A stretch of 22,297 nucleotides of DNA from an uncultured Methylobacillus sp. (GTDB lineage Bacteria; Pseudomonadota; Gammaproteobacteria; Burkholderiales; Methylophilaceae), in NCBI GenBank assembly GCA_946478965.1, contig CAMLDQ010000032.1, forward strand, positions 1 to 22,297, written 5' to 3'. Position 1 is the stretch's first letter; the number at the start of each line of letters is the position of its first letter. The position numbers and the translations under genes are program-made. The notes under the pieces are model-generated. The model ran no database searches. It had not been told where the DNA came from and was given only the letters and a program-made list of their open reading frames with translations. Positions 1 through 6,877 of this stretch are shown one piece after another.

Positions 1-55
1 CGACGTGGTCAAGAACTACAAATCCTCTGCTCACCCGTTCGCGGCAAAGAACTAA
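1..55 (+). CDS. C-terminal end of an unidentified protein (partial)
   Basis: The window opens inside a reading frame whose last 17 codons (from base 2) translate as DVVKNYKSSAHPFAAKN and stop at TAA 53-55. A GC-rich perfect hairpin follows 13 bases later, which fits the end of a transcription unit. Too little protein is present to name a family. It is called coding because the frame is open to the window edge and the stop is followed by a terminator-like hairpin; this is inference. Confidence 0.5.
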   Translation, partial: DVVKNYKSSAHPFAAKN

Positions 56-68
56 ACCTCCTGTATTC

Positions 69-96
69 CCGGCGTGAGCAGCGTTGTTCACGCCGG
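69..96 (+). terminator. Terminator-like hairpin after the first partial gene
   Basis: CCGGCGTGA (69-77) pairs perfectly with TCACGCCGG (88-96) across a 10-base loop. There is no run of T after the stem, so it is either a weak intrinsic terminator or an RNA-stabilising 3' hairpin for the gene ending at 55. Confidence 0.45.
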
Positions 97-307
97 CCTT
101 GCCGCCTTCGATTTCGTCCCGGTTTATTTTCCTTTGCCGCTACGGCTGGTATCATGCCGTTCCCGCGCCACTTTCTACAAAGTCCTTGATTACATTATGG
201 ATTTTTTGGCCGTCAGGCCTGGCGCAGGGACCACCCTTCCACTGAGGGTGTTAAAGGCGAGCTGCGAGCCCGCTTTTCGATAATCATAATTCAATGGAAT
301 CAAGGAA

Positions 308-415
308 ATGTTGCGATTGCAAGTGATTGGTATTGCGTGTGTTTTTCTTCTGTTCTTTTCGGGTGCGGTGTATGGTGTCATCAAACTCACCGAGCGTGAA
401 AATCGGAAGCGGTAA
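308..415 (+). CDS. Possible 35-residue single-helix membrane peptide
   Basis: This short frame begins at ATG 308 and encodes a basic N-terminus, one strongly hydrophobic segment (about residues 6-26, including IGIACVFLLFFSGAVYGVI) and a highly charged tail ending ENRKR. That is the pattern of a one-helix inner-membrane peptide with a cytoplasmic C-terminus. AAGGAA at 302-307 touches the ATG, which is too close for normal spacing, so TTG at 311 or 317 may be the true start. A strong intrinsic terminator begins about 30 bases after the stop, which supports a real short transcript. I do not recognise a family. Small oxidase or transporter subunits have this general form, but nothing here shows such a role. 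Confidence 0.4.
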   Translation: MLRLQVIGIACVFLLFFSGAVYGVIKLTERENRKR

Positions 416-441
416 AATCTGGCCCGGCAATGGGCGGGAGC

Positions 442-470
442 AAAAAGGGCTGCAATGCAGCCCTTTTTTT
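442..470 (+). terminator. Strong bidirectional rho-independent terminator
   Basis: GGGCTGC (447-453) pairs with GCAGCCC (457-463) around a 3-base loop, followed by seven T (464-470) and preceded by five A (442-446). Read rightward it ends the transcript of the short peptide. Read leftward, the A run becomes a U tract and the hairpin ends the minus-strand gene at 488-820. Confidence 0.9.
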
Positions 471-487
471 ATTGCCCGGGAGTGCGG

Positions 488-820
488 CTAATGTGGGGTA
501 TCCTGCCTGAGAAAAGACGTCCAACGGGCAAGGCTAAAAAAGACGAATGGCCAGAACAGCGTATTCAGCACGTCGTGCAGGCTGGCCCACCAGCGCCAGT
601 AGCCTATCCACGCAATATCGTCCCGCATGTCCACTGCCTCACCCAGCACGGCGGCGGCGAGCACGGCAATCAAAGGAAAGAAGGAACGGATTTTTTTGCG
701 CATGAGCATGCTGGCCAGGAGAAAAACGGCCAGCCCGACGTAAATATGCAGCGCATCCTTGGATAAGCCCGTGGCGCTTACGATGGAGAGTTTGATTAAT
801 TGAACGGTCGAAGTTTCCAT
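488..820 (-). CDS. Small polytopic membrane protein of unknown function
   Basis: The protein has 110 residues and probably three membrane segments: about residues 24-40 (IYVGLAVFLLASMLM), 46-62 (FFPLIAVLAAAVLGEAV) and 82-98 (DVLNTLFWPFVFFSLA). Acidic and tryptophan-rich loops (AVDMRDDIAWIGYWRWW) lie between the second and third. The frame is clean, and the gene runs into the bidirectional terminator at 442-470. The start at 820 has only a weak, close AGGA, so the start is less certain than the frame. I recall similar uncharacterised proteobacterial membrane proteins but no named family or function. No partner gene adjoins it on the same strand. Confidence 0.7.
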   Translation of the reverse strand: METSTVQLIKLSIVSATGLSKDALHIYVGLAVFLLASMLMRKKIRSFFPLIAVLAAAVLGEAVDMRDDIAWIGYWRWWASLHDVLNTLFWPFVFFSLARWTSFLRQDTPH

Positions 821-1090
821 AAATCCTGACAGGTTGATTGCATGAGGCAGGCCGCCCTTGCGGCTGCATTGTCTGCAGTGCGGTCAACGGCCTCGGTGTA
901 GACCTCCATTTTGTCGGAATGATTCATTCGCTAAAGGGTAGTACCGGCGCTTGATCTGTATGGCTGGCAAAAAACGACTGGACCGCAGTGATCGTTTCGC
1001 TTATGGGCTCGTCAATTTTACGACCTGGCTACTTTACCATCCGGGCTGGAATGAAGCACTTTTGCGCATGACGCGCGCCAGGAAACCGAT

Positions 1091-1114
1091 TGTTCGCTGT
1101 ATTCAGAGTGAACA
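1091..1114. repeat. Imperfect inverted repeat upstream of the operon
   Basis: TGTTCGCT (1091-1098) faces AGAGTGAACA (1105-1114). Eight of the first nine or ten opposed positions pair, one of them as G-T. The size and symmetry would suit a dimeric regulator, but its place about 40 bases upstream of the ModE-like site is the only support and no regulator is implied. Confidence 0.3.
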
Positions 1115-1145
1115 GCGGAGGCCAAATGAATTCATAATTCCAAAT

Positions 1146-1173
1146 TTCGCTGTATAGGCAGATTTATTTCGAT
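1146..1173 (+). promoter_or_regulatory. ModE-like molybdate-responsive operator
   Basis: The half-sites TTCGCTGTATA (1146-1156) and TTTATTTCGAT (1163-1173) are separated by exactly 6 bases. Against the known enterobacterial ModE consensus (ATCGCTATATA - N6 - TATATAACGAT), 9 of 11 and 8 of 11 positions match. The site ends 21 bases before the porin start and overlaps a -10-like TGTATA. This is the position at which ModE-Mo represses modABC in E. coli. No modE gene is in the window, so the regulator would act in trans. The match is seen directly; binding is inferred. Confidence 0.7.
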
Positions 1174-1194
1174 GGATTTCACAAGGAGAACTAA

Positions 1195-2595
1195 ATGAGC
1201 AAGGGATGGAAAAGAGCAGGCGGCGCATTGTTGGCATTCAGCATCAATGCCGCATATGCGGATGACGATACGGCGGCACGTATTGCCGAGCTGCAGAAAA
1301 TGCTGGAACAGCAACAGCAGCAAATGAAGGCGATGGCGGAGGAACTGAAGTCGCTGCAGCAGGCGCGAGTGGACGACAAGGGCAAGAGCACGGGCAACCC
1401 GGTGTTCGCCAACTTCAAGAACGGCATCGTGTTCGAGGATGCCAGCGGCGACTGGCAGCTGGCCATCAACGGCCGCGTGCAGGCCGATGCGCGTGCTTTC
1501 AACCCGGACGTATCCGGTGTCGACACCTTCAGCGTGCGCCGTGCGCGCCTGGGGGCCACGATGACCTTCTACAAGGATTACAGCGCGAGAATCGAAGGGG
1601 AGTACGCCGGCACCAGCACCAACCCGAGCACGACGCTCACCTATGCCTATTTCGATATCAACAAGTTCAGCGGCGCCAAGGTCCGCTTGGGCCAGTTCAA
1701 GCCGTTTTATGGCCTGGAACGCGCGATGAGTACCAATTTCATCGACTTCCAGGAGCGCTCGCTGGCCGATGCGCTGCTTGGCGCAACCTACGACCGCGGC
1801 ATCATGGTCCACGGCACGCCGGTGAAGGGTCTTTACTACAATGCCTCCTGGATCAACGGCAAGGGTGCGAGCAGTTCCGGCAACGGCGACGAAACCAACA
1901 GCGAGTACGACAACAAGGACACACTGCTGCGGCTGACGGGCAACCTGGCCGAATTCGCCGGCTGGAAAGATGCCGTGGTGCATGTCGGCGGCTTTTATGC
2001 CTTCGGCAAACAGGAGCCGGGTTCTGCTACGGCGTCAATTTCGACCGAGGCCCGCGGTTACAACGTGTTTTCGACCGACACCTTCACCAAGGCGGTCGAC
2101 CGCAAGCGCAGCGGTATCGAGCTGGCGCTGGCCAACGGCCCGCTCAAGCTGCAGAGTGAATACATCGCTGCAAAGTTCGACGGGCACGGGTTTGATGAGC
2201 GCGAACTGTCGGCCTGGTATGCCAGCGTGAACTGGCTGGTCACCGGTGAAACATTTGCTTCCACTTACAAGGAAGGGGCATTCGGCCGGCTGACGCCGAA
2301 ACGTCCATTCAGGTTTGGCGGCGACGGCTGGGGCGCGTTGCAGGTCGGCGTGCGCTACAGCAAGTTGGACGGCAGCGATTTCACGACCGCCAATGCTGCC
2401 GGCACTGGCAAGCTCGCTGCCAACAGGAGCAACGAGGCCGATGCCTGGACGTTGGGCGCCAACTGGATATTCAACCCGAATGTGCGTTTTATCGCCAATT
2501 ACGTGCACACCAGCTTCGACACGCCGGTGACGGTCAACAGCAAGACCTATGACGACGAAGACGCGATCACCATGCGCGCGCAGTTCGATTTCTGA
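1195..2595 (+). CDS. OprO/OprP-type outer-membrane porin, first gene of the molybdate operon
   Basis: A 466-residue protein with a signal peptide cleaved after AYA (residue 22). A short glutamine-rich coiled coil follows (about 28-57; it would form a trimeric neck). The beta-barrel region is typical of phosphate-selective porin O/P proteins, with markers such as FSVRRARLGATMTFYKDYSA, KVRLGQFKPFYGLE and the YDRGIMVHG stretch. It ends MRAQFDF, the terminal phenylalanine that BamA recognises in outer-membrane proteins. AAGGAGA sits 5-6 bases before the ATG. modA starts 22 bases after the stop with no terminator between, so the porin is the first gene of the mod operon and lies directly under the ModE-like site. 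Family members pass phosphate, polyphosphate or other anions. From context I infer a role in molybdate (or tungstate) entry, which is not shown by the sequence alone. Confidence 0.88.
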   Translation: MSKGWKRAGGALLAFSINAAYADDDTAARIAELQKMLEQQQQQMKAMAEELKSLQQARVDDKGKSTGNPVFANFKNGIVFEDASGDWQLAINGRVQADARAFNPDVSGVDTFSVRRARLGATMTFYKDYSARIEGEYAGTSTNPSTTLTYAYFDINKFSGAKVRLGQFKPFYGLERAMSTNFIDFQERSLADALLGATYDRGIMVHGTPVKGLYYNASWINGKGASSSGNGDETNSEYDNKDTLLRLTGNLAEFAGWKDAVVHVGGFYAFGKQEPGSATASISTEARGYNVFSTDTFTKAVDRKRSGIELALANGPLKLQSEYIAAKFDGHGFDERELSAWYASVNWLVTGETFASTYKEGAFGRLTPKRPFRFGGDGWGALQVGVRYSKLDGSDFTTANAAGTGKLAANRSNEADAWTLGANWIFNPNVRFIANYVHTSFDTPVTVNSKTYDDEDAITMRAQFDF

Positions 2596-2617
2596 GCGTT
2601 GTCGAAAAGGAGACACG

Positions 2618-3379
2618 ATGAAATACCTCAAGGCAATGCTGGTTGCCCTGCTTATGACGGCGCAGTCGGCGGCGATGGCGGGGGATAGTGTGACTGTCGC
2701 GGTTGCCGCCAATGTGAAGTTTGCATTCGACGATCTGGCGAAGTCGTTCACCGCGGATACCGGCATCGAAATAAAACCGGTGTTCGGCTCGTCCGGCAAG
2801 ATCGTTTCCCAGATCAAGGAAGGCGCGCCCTACGACGTGTTCCTGTCGGCCGACATGGCGTATCCGGAGAGGCTTTACCAGGAGGGCCAGGCCGTCGCTG
2901 CTCCCAGGGTGTATGCCTACGGCAAGGTCGTGGTATGGACGTTGAAAAGCGGCCCCGACATTGGCAAGGGGTTGTCGGCGCTGGCGAACCCGGATGTGAA
3001 GCGGATTGCTGTCGCCAACCCCAGGCTGGCACCGTATGGCGCGCAGGCGATCAAGGCGCTGGAGAAGTCCGGCCTGATGGCGGCCGTCCATCCGAAGCTG
3101 GTGTTTGCCGAGAACATCGCGCAGGTCGTGCAATATGTGGATAGTGGCAATGTCGATGCTGGCCTCACCGCCAAGTCGCTGGTCACGGCTCCGGAGGAAG
3201 TCGGGCGCGGGCAGTGGCTGGACGTGCCGGCGGAAGCCTATGAGCCGATCGCCCAAGGTGCGGTGATCCTGCGCTTCGGGCAAGCCAATCACGGCGATGC
3301 CGCACACAGGTTTTATGACTTCCTGTTTTCGGCCAAGGCACGTACCATCCTCGAAAAGTTCTACTATGGACTGCCATGA
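2618..3379 (+). CDS. modA: ModA, periplasmic molybdate-binding protein
   Basis: A 253-residue protein with a clear signal peptide (MKYLKAMLVALLMTAQSAAMA, cleaved after AMA), followed by the ModA opening VTVAVAANVKFAFDDLAKSF and the ligand-site segments GSSGKI and DVFLSAD. It captures molybdate or tungstate in the periplasm and delivers it to ModBC. The start at 2618 is chosen over an in-frame upstream ATG because it has AAAGGAGA at 2606-2613 and gives the signal peptide; the upstream alternative would overlap the porin. Length is normal for the family. The stop overlaps the mop start by four bases (ATGA), so the two are translationally coupled. Confidence 0.96.
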   Translation: MKYLKAMLVALLMTAQSAAMAGDSVTVAVAANVKFAFDDLAKSFTADTGIEIKPVFGSSGKIVSQIKEGAPYDVFLSADMAYPERLYQEGQAVAAPRVYAYGKVVVWTLKSGPDIGKGLSALANPDVKRIAVANPRLAPYGAQAIKALEKSGLMAAVHPKLVFAENIAQVVQYVDSGNVDAGLTAKSLVTAPEEVGRGQWLDVPAEAYEPIAQGAVILRFGQANHGDAAHRFYDFLFSAKARTILEKFYYGLP

Positions 3380-3789
3380 ACCGATTGAAGGGTAAAGTCG
3401 TCGCTGTCGAAAGCAATCTCCATATGTCGCTGGTGGATGTGCAGGTCGGCGGCGATGTCCTAAGTGCGACGCTGCTGGAGGCTCCGGGTGCGGCGGGGTA
3501 TCTGGAGATCGGCTGCGATGTGACGATGCTGTTCAAGGAAACCGAGGTTTCGCTGGGCAAGGGGATGAGCGGATTGATCAGCCTGAGCAACCGGCTGGCC
3601 TGTAGCGTGCGCGGTATCGAGCGTGGCGATATTCTGAGCGCGGTTGAACTCGATTATGCCGGTCGGCCGCTGGTTTGCGTGGTCACAACACGTAGCGTCG
3701 AACGCCTGCGGCTTGCGGCAGGCGATACGGTGGAAGCGCTGGTCAAGGCCAATGCCATTGCTCTGATGGAGGGGCATCATGACGCCTGA
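3376..3789 (+). CDS. Free di-Mop molybdate-binding protein
   Basis: The 137 residues hold two Mop/TOBE-like domains and no DNA-binding domain. The second (about 68-131: NRLACSVRGIERGDILSAV through GDTVEALVKANAIALM) matches the Mop fold well, with the late V-KA-N-I pattern. The first (about 1-62, beginning NRLKGKVVAVES) is more divergent, especially in its middle. Such proteins (Mop, ModG) assemble in the cytoplasm and hold several molybdate ions as a store or buffer. The gene overlaps modA by 4 bases and modB by 11, so it is an integral operon member placed between the binding protein and the permease. It could be read as the detached C-terminal half of a ModE; there is no trace of the helix-turn-helix part. 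Confidence 0.88.
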   Translation: MNRLKGKVVAVESNLHMSLVDVQVGGDVLSATLLEAPGAAGYLEIGCDVTMLFKETEVSLGKGMSGLISLSNRLACSVRGIERGDILSAVELDYAGRPLVCVVTTRSVERLRLAAGDTVEALVKANAIALMEGHHDA

Positions 3790-4444
3790 CTGGCAGCCGC
3801 TGTTGTTGACCTTCAAACTTGCAAGCCTGACCACGGCCATTCTGCTCGGCGTGGGGGTCCCGTTCGCCTGGTGGCTCGCCAACACCCGCATCCGGCTCAA
3901 GCCCGTGGTGGAAGCTCTGGTGGCCATGCCGCTGGTACTGCCGCCTTCGGTGCTCGGCTTTTACCTGCTGCTGGCGTTCAGTCCTCAGCACTGGTTCGGC
4001 CACTGGCTGGATCGGGTGGCGGGATTGCGTCTAGCCTTCAGTTTTGAAGGGCTGGTGGCGGCGTCCGTGATTTTCAGCTTTCCGTTTCTCGTGCATCCGA
4101 TCCAGGCCGCCTTCCAGAATTTGCCCAGGTCGCTGGTCGAGGCCGCACAGGTTCTGGGCAAGTCTCCCTGGAAAATCTTCCTGCGCGTGGTGCTGCCCAA
4201 TATCAAGCCTGCCTTGCTGTCCGGTACGGTGCTGGCGTTTGCCCATACCGTCGGCGAGTTCGGCGTGGTGCTGATGATAGGCGGCAACTTGCCGCAGGAA
4301 ACGCGGGTCGCCTCGATTGCCATTTATGACGAGGTCGAGTCTCTGAATTACGCAGCGGCGAATTTCTATGCCGGTTCGCTGTTCCTGCTATCGTTCGCGA
4401 TCCTGCTGCTGGTCTACTTCATCAACCGCAGGACGCCGAAATGA
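3779..4444 (+). CDS. modB: ModB, molybdate ABC transporter permease
   Basis: A 221-residue inner-membrane protein with five or six hydrophobic segments (about 9-31, 41-66, 84-103, 141-165, 195-217) and the EAA loop that docks on the ATPase. That loop begins EAAQVLGKSPWKIFLRVVLP near residue 121, with the conserved glycine. The family is ModB/NifC-like. Two copies would form the channel for molybdate delivered by ModA. The start at ATG 3779 lies inside the end of mop and has GGAGGGG just upstream (3768-3774). The stop overlaps modC by four bases. Length is typical. Confidence 0.96.
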   Translation: MTPDWQPLLLTFKLASLTTAILLGVGVPFAWWLANTRIRLKPVVEALVAMPLVLPPSVLGFYLLLAFSPQHWFGHWLDRVAGLRLAFSFEGLVAASVIFSFPFLVHPIQAAFQNLPRSLVEAAQVLGKSPWKIFLRVVLPNIKPALLSGTVLAFAHTVGEFGVVLMIGGNLPQETRVASIAIYDEVESLNYAAANFYAGSLFLLSFAILLLVYFINRRTPK

Positions 4445-5316
4445 TCAGGGTCGCGCTGACAAAGCGCCTGCACGGCAGCCAGGGCGATTTCCTGCTGGAT
4501 GTCGACCTGGAAATCGCACGGGGCGAATTCGTCGCCTTGTACGGCGCTTCCGGCGCAGGGAAGACGACACTGTTGCGCTGCCTGGCAGGATTAGAACGGC
4601 CGGAGCAGGGGCGCATCACGGTGAACGACGAAAGCTGGCTGGACACGACCAGGCGCATTGCGGTGCCGCCGCAGCTCAGGCACGTTGGCTACATGTTCCA
4701 GGATTACGCGCTCTTCCCCAACATGACGGTACGCGGCAACCTCGAATTTGCGTTACGCAAGGATGGTGACAAGAAGCGCGTAGACGAACTGTTGGAGCTG
4801 ATGGCGCTGGGAGATTTGCAGCGGCGCAAGCCGGAGAGCCTGTCCGGCGGGCAGAAACAGCGTGTCGCGTTGGCGCGGGCACTGGCGGCGGAACCGCGCC
4901 TGCTGTTGCTCGACGAGCCGCTTTCGGCGCTGGATGCTTCCACGCGAGCGCGCCTGCAGGATGAAATTGCCCGCTTGCAGCGGCATTTCGGCCTTACCGC
5001 CATTCTCGTCAGCCATGAGGTCGGCGAAGTCTACAAACTCGCCAGTCGCGTCATGCTGATGGAAGCTGGCCGCATCATACAGACTGGCGCTCCGGGAGCG
5101 GTTTTCAGTGCCGGCCAGACCAGCGGTAAATTCCGCTTTACCGGGGAAATCCTCGCCATCGACCCGATGGACGTGATGTATTCCCTCACGGTGCTGGTCG
5201 GCAGCCAGATCGTGCGTGTCGCCGCCACGCGCGCAGAGGCGGCCGGTCTGCAGCGCGGCGATCGCGTGATGCTGGTCACCAAGGCATTCAATCCCATGGT
5301 GATGCGGCTGGGGTGA
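4441..5316 (+). CDS. modC: ModC, molybdate ABC transporter ATPase (short form)
   Basis: A 291-residue ABC ATPase with Walker A GASGAGKTT (35-43), Q-loop glutamine Q87 in MFQDYALFP, signature LSGGQKQR (134-141), Walker B LLLLDEP (154-160), D-loop SALD (162-165) and the H-loop histidine in VSHE. A small C-terminal regulatory domain (about 225-291) resembles a single TOBE/Mop unit. E. coli ModC has about 352 residues and a two-unit C-terminal domain, so this one is short. The free di-Mop protein two genes upstream may make up for it (inference). The start overlaps the modB stop by 4 bases. It is the last gene of the operon; no strong terminator follows, only a weak A/T palindrome at 5364-5376. 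Confidence 0.96.
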   Translation: MIRVALTKRLHGSQGDFLLDVDLEIARGEFVALYGASGAGKTTLLRCLAGLERPEQGRITVNDESWLDTTRRIAVPPQLRHVGYMFQDYALFPNMTVRGNLEFALRKDGDKKRVDELLELMALGDLQRRKPESLSGGQKQRVALARALAAEPRLLLLDEPLSALDASTRARLQDEIARLQRHFGLTAILVSHEVGEVYKLASRVMLMEAGRIIQTGAPGAVFSAGQTSGKFRFTGEILAIDPMDVMYSLTVLVGSQIVRVAATRAEAAGLQRGDRVMLVTKAFNPMVMRLG

Positions 5317-5363
5317 AATGGGCCAAGCATCGGCATCGCAAGGGTTCCATGGAGTAGCCAATT

Positions 5364-5376
5364 GGAAAAATTTTCC
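5364..5376 (+). other. Short A/T palindrome after modC
   Basis: GGAAAAATTTTCC is self-complementary around its centre and is followed by GTTTTATT. It is the nearest thing to a terminator after the mod operon, but the stem is short and A/T-rich, so any termination would be weak. Confidence 0.25.
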
Positions 5377-5463
5377 GTTTTATTCCTTCTCCTCTTCTGA
5401 AGCTTGATAAGGGTGACAAGGCAATTTTTAAATATTTAACATCAAACGTGCTCGAACTATGCT

Positions 5464-5501
5464 GGTCATGTAAGACGGCACGACCAGCTATCCGCTATAC
5501 T
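5464..5501 (+). promoter_or_regulatory. Candidate promoter of the Rossmann-PAS-GGDEF gene
   Basis: TATACT at 5496-5501 is a good -10 hexamer, lying in CCGCTATACT. The -35 is poor; AAGACG at 5472-5477, 18 bases upstream, is the best I see. A/T-rich DNA, including the 12-base palindrome TTAAATATTTAA (5428-5439), lies further upstream. The leader would be about 70 bases long. Confidence 0.35.
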
Positions 5502-5575
5502 CCCAAGGATTTTCAGGGTAATGCCGACGAAGAACGCAAAACAAAACAATCGGCTACGACATTGGAGGAGCATCT

Positions 5576-6838
5576 GTGCTAGCAAGGAAGTTGCATGGTT
5601 ATCCGGTATTGATACTCGGTGCCGGCAGGGGCGGAGCCGCCTTGCTGGAAATGTTCATCGAGGACGCACACGTCGACGTGCTGGGGATTGTCGATCCTGA
5701 TATGAATGCGCCTGGCGCCCGGCTTGCCAAAAGCGTGGATATCCCAGTTTACGGCCATGTCAGCGAGGCCTTCCATCTATGCAAGGATTACCCCGATTGC
5801 ATTGTCTACAACCTGACGCATGACGACAGCGTAGCCGAGGAAATTGGCCGAACCTTTCCCAACAAGAAAGTAACCAGCGGGCCGGAGGCCAAGCTCTTCT
5901 GGCAAATGGTCACCAACCTCAAGCGCATCAAGACCGAGCTGGAAACCAGCCAGAATCAGCTGAACGCGATTATCCGCCATGCGATGGACGGCATTGTCAC
6001 CGTCAGTGATACGGGGTTGATCGAGGGCTTTAACCCGGCAGCAGAGGAAATTTTCGGTTATGCCCAAGAAGAGGTGGTTGGCCAGTCGGTAAGCATGCTG
6101 CTATCACCCGCAACCCGGCAGCAGTTCCAGCCTGACCTGAAGAGGTATCTTGAATCCGGCCAACGCGGTTCAGTGGGCATCCGCGGGCAGGAGGTCATCG
6201 CTCTGCGCAAGTCCGGCGAGCAGTTCCCGATGGAAGTTTCCGCTTCCGAAATGGAAATCAAAGAGCAGCGCTTTTTTGTCGCGATCGTCCGCGATGTCAC
6301 CGAGCGCAAGCTCATCGAGCAAAAGATCAAGCAAATGGCCCACTACGACCATTTAACCGGCCTGCCCAACCGCAGCCTGTTCATGGAGCAGCTGGAACAT
6401 GCACTCAAACTGGGCAAGCGCAAGCATCAGAAAACCGCAGTGCTATTTCTCGATCTGGATGGCTTCAAACAGGTGAACGATACGCTCGGCCACGAGGCCG
6501 GCGATCAATTGCTCAAGGACGTTGCCGCCCGGCTGAAACCCCTGTTGCGCGATTCGGATGTTGCTGCGCGCCTGGGTGGCGACGAATTCACCTTTATCCT
6601 GAATGACATCGGCAGCCACGAAAATGCCGCCGGCGTAGCATGGAAGATACTGGATGCGCTTTCGATGCCTTTTGTGCTGAAAGGTACGCCCAGCCGGATT
6701 GGCGGCAGCATCGGTATCGCCTTGCATCCCAATGACGCCGACGATTTCGAAGCACTCATCCGAAAAGCCGACGAAGCGATGTACGAAGCTAAAAAAGACG
6801 GCAAAAATGCTTATCGAATCTATCGGGAGCGAGTGTAA
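5576..6838 (+). CDS. Diguanylate cyclase with N-terminal Rossmann domain and PAS domain
   Basis: A 420-residue soluble protein with no membrane segment. Residues about 9-120 form a Rossmann-like domain: VLILGAGRGG (11-20) gives the GxGxxG loop, and an acidic residue (D40 in GIVDPD) ends the second strand, as in NAD(H)-binding folds. A PAS domain follows (about 127-247, with GIVTVSDTGLIEGFNPAAEE). The GGDEF domain (about 250-418) has an intact GGDEF active site (334-338) and the I-site RDSD (325-328) for product inhibition. It should make c-di-GMP from two GTP, gated by a cytoplasmic signal, perhaps NAD(H) redox state (inference). The start is GTG at 5576 with GGAGGAG at 5564-5570; there is no better start. 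It stands alone, and a short hairpin follows the stop. Confidence 0.9.
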   Translation: MLARKLHGYPVLILGAGRGGAALLEMFIEDAHVDVLGIVDPDMNAPGARLAKSVDIPVYGHVSEAFHLCKDYPDCIVYNLTHDDSVAEEIGRTFPNKKVTSGPEAKLFWQMVTNLKRIKTELETSQNQLNAIIRHAMDGIVTVSDTGLIEGFNPAAEEIFGYAQEEVVGQSVSMLLSPATRQQFQPDLKRYLESGQRGSVGIRGQEVIALRKSGEQFPMEVSASEMEIKEQRFFVAIVRDVTERKLIEQKIKQMAHYDHLTGLPNRSLFMEQLEHALKLGKRKHQKTAVLFLDLDGFKQVNDTLGHEAGDQLLKDVAARLKPLLRDSDVAARLGGDEFTFILNDIGSHENAAGVAWKILDALSMPFVLKGTPSRIGGSIGIALHPNDADDFEALIRKADEAMYEAKKDGKNAYRIYRERV

Positions 6839-6860
6839 GGAGAGAGTTGCGATGTCGACT

Positions 6861-6876
6861 TGACTTGGGCAAGTCA
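6861..6876. terminator. Short hairpin between convergent genes
   Basis: TGACTTG (6861-6867) faces CAAGTCA (6870-6876), effectively a six-pair stem with a GGGC loop, between the convergent genes ending at 6838 and 6878. No T run follows on either strand, so this is at most a weak terminator. Confidence 0.3.
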
Positions 6877-6877
6877 G

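Larger units (their letters stand above)
821..1194. other. Intergenic region upstream of the porin-mod operon
   Basis: These 374 bases separate the minus-strand membrane protein from the plus-strand porin and must hold both promoters. I see an imperfect inverted repeat at 1091-1114, the ModE-like site at 1146-1173 and the porin ribosome binding site (AAGGAGA, 1183-1189). A -10-like TGTATA (1151-1156) lies inside the ModE-like site, but I find no good -35 for it. The one long frame here (951-1157) starts with TTG, has no supporting ribosome site and runs into the operator, so it is not called. Confidence 0.6.

Noticed and set aside
951..1157. 68-codon frame upstream of the porin
   Set aside because: TTG start without a ribosome site, overlaps the ModE-like operator, and the sequence looks random.
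1132..1983. Long minus-strand frame (283 codons) opposite the porin
   Set aside because: A shadow of the porin's codon bias; the plus-strand protein has a signal peptide, ribosome site and family features.
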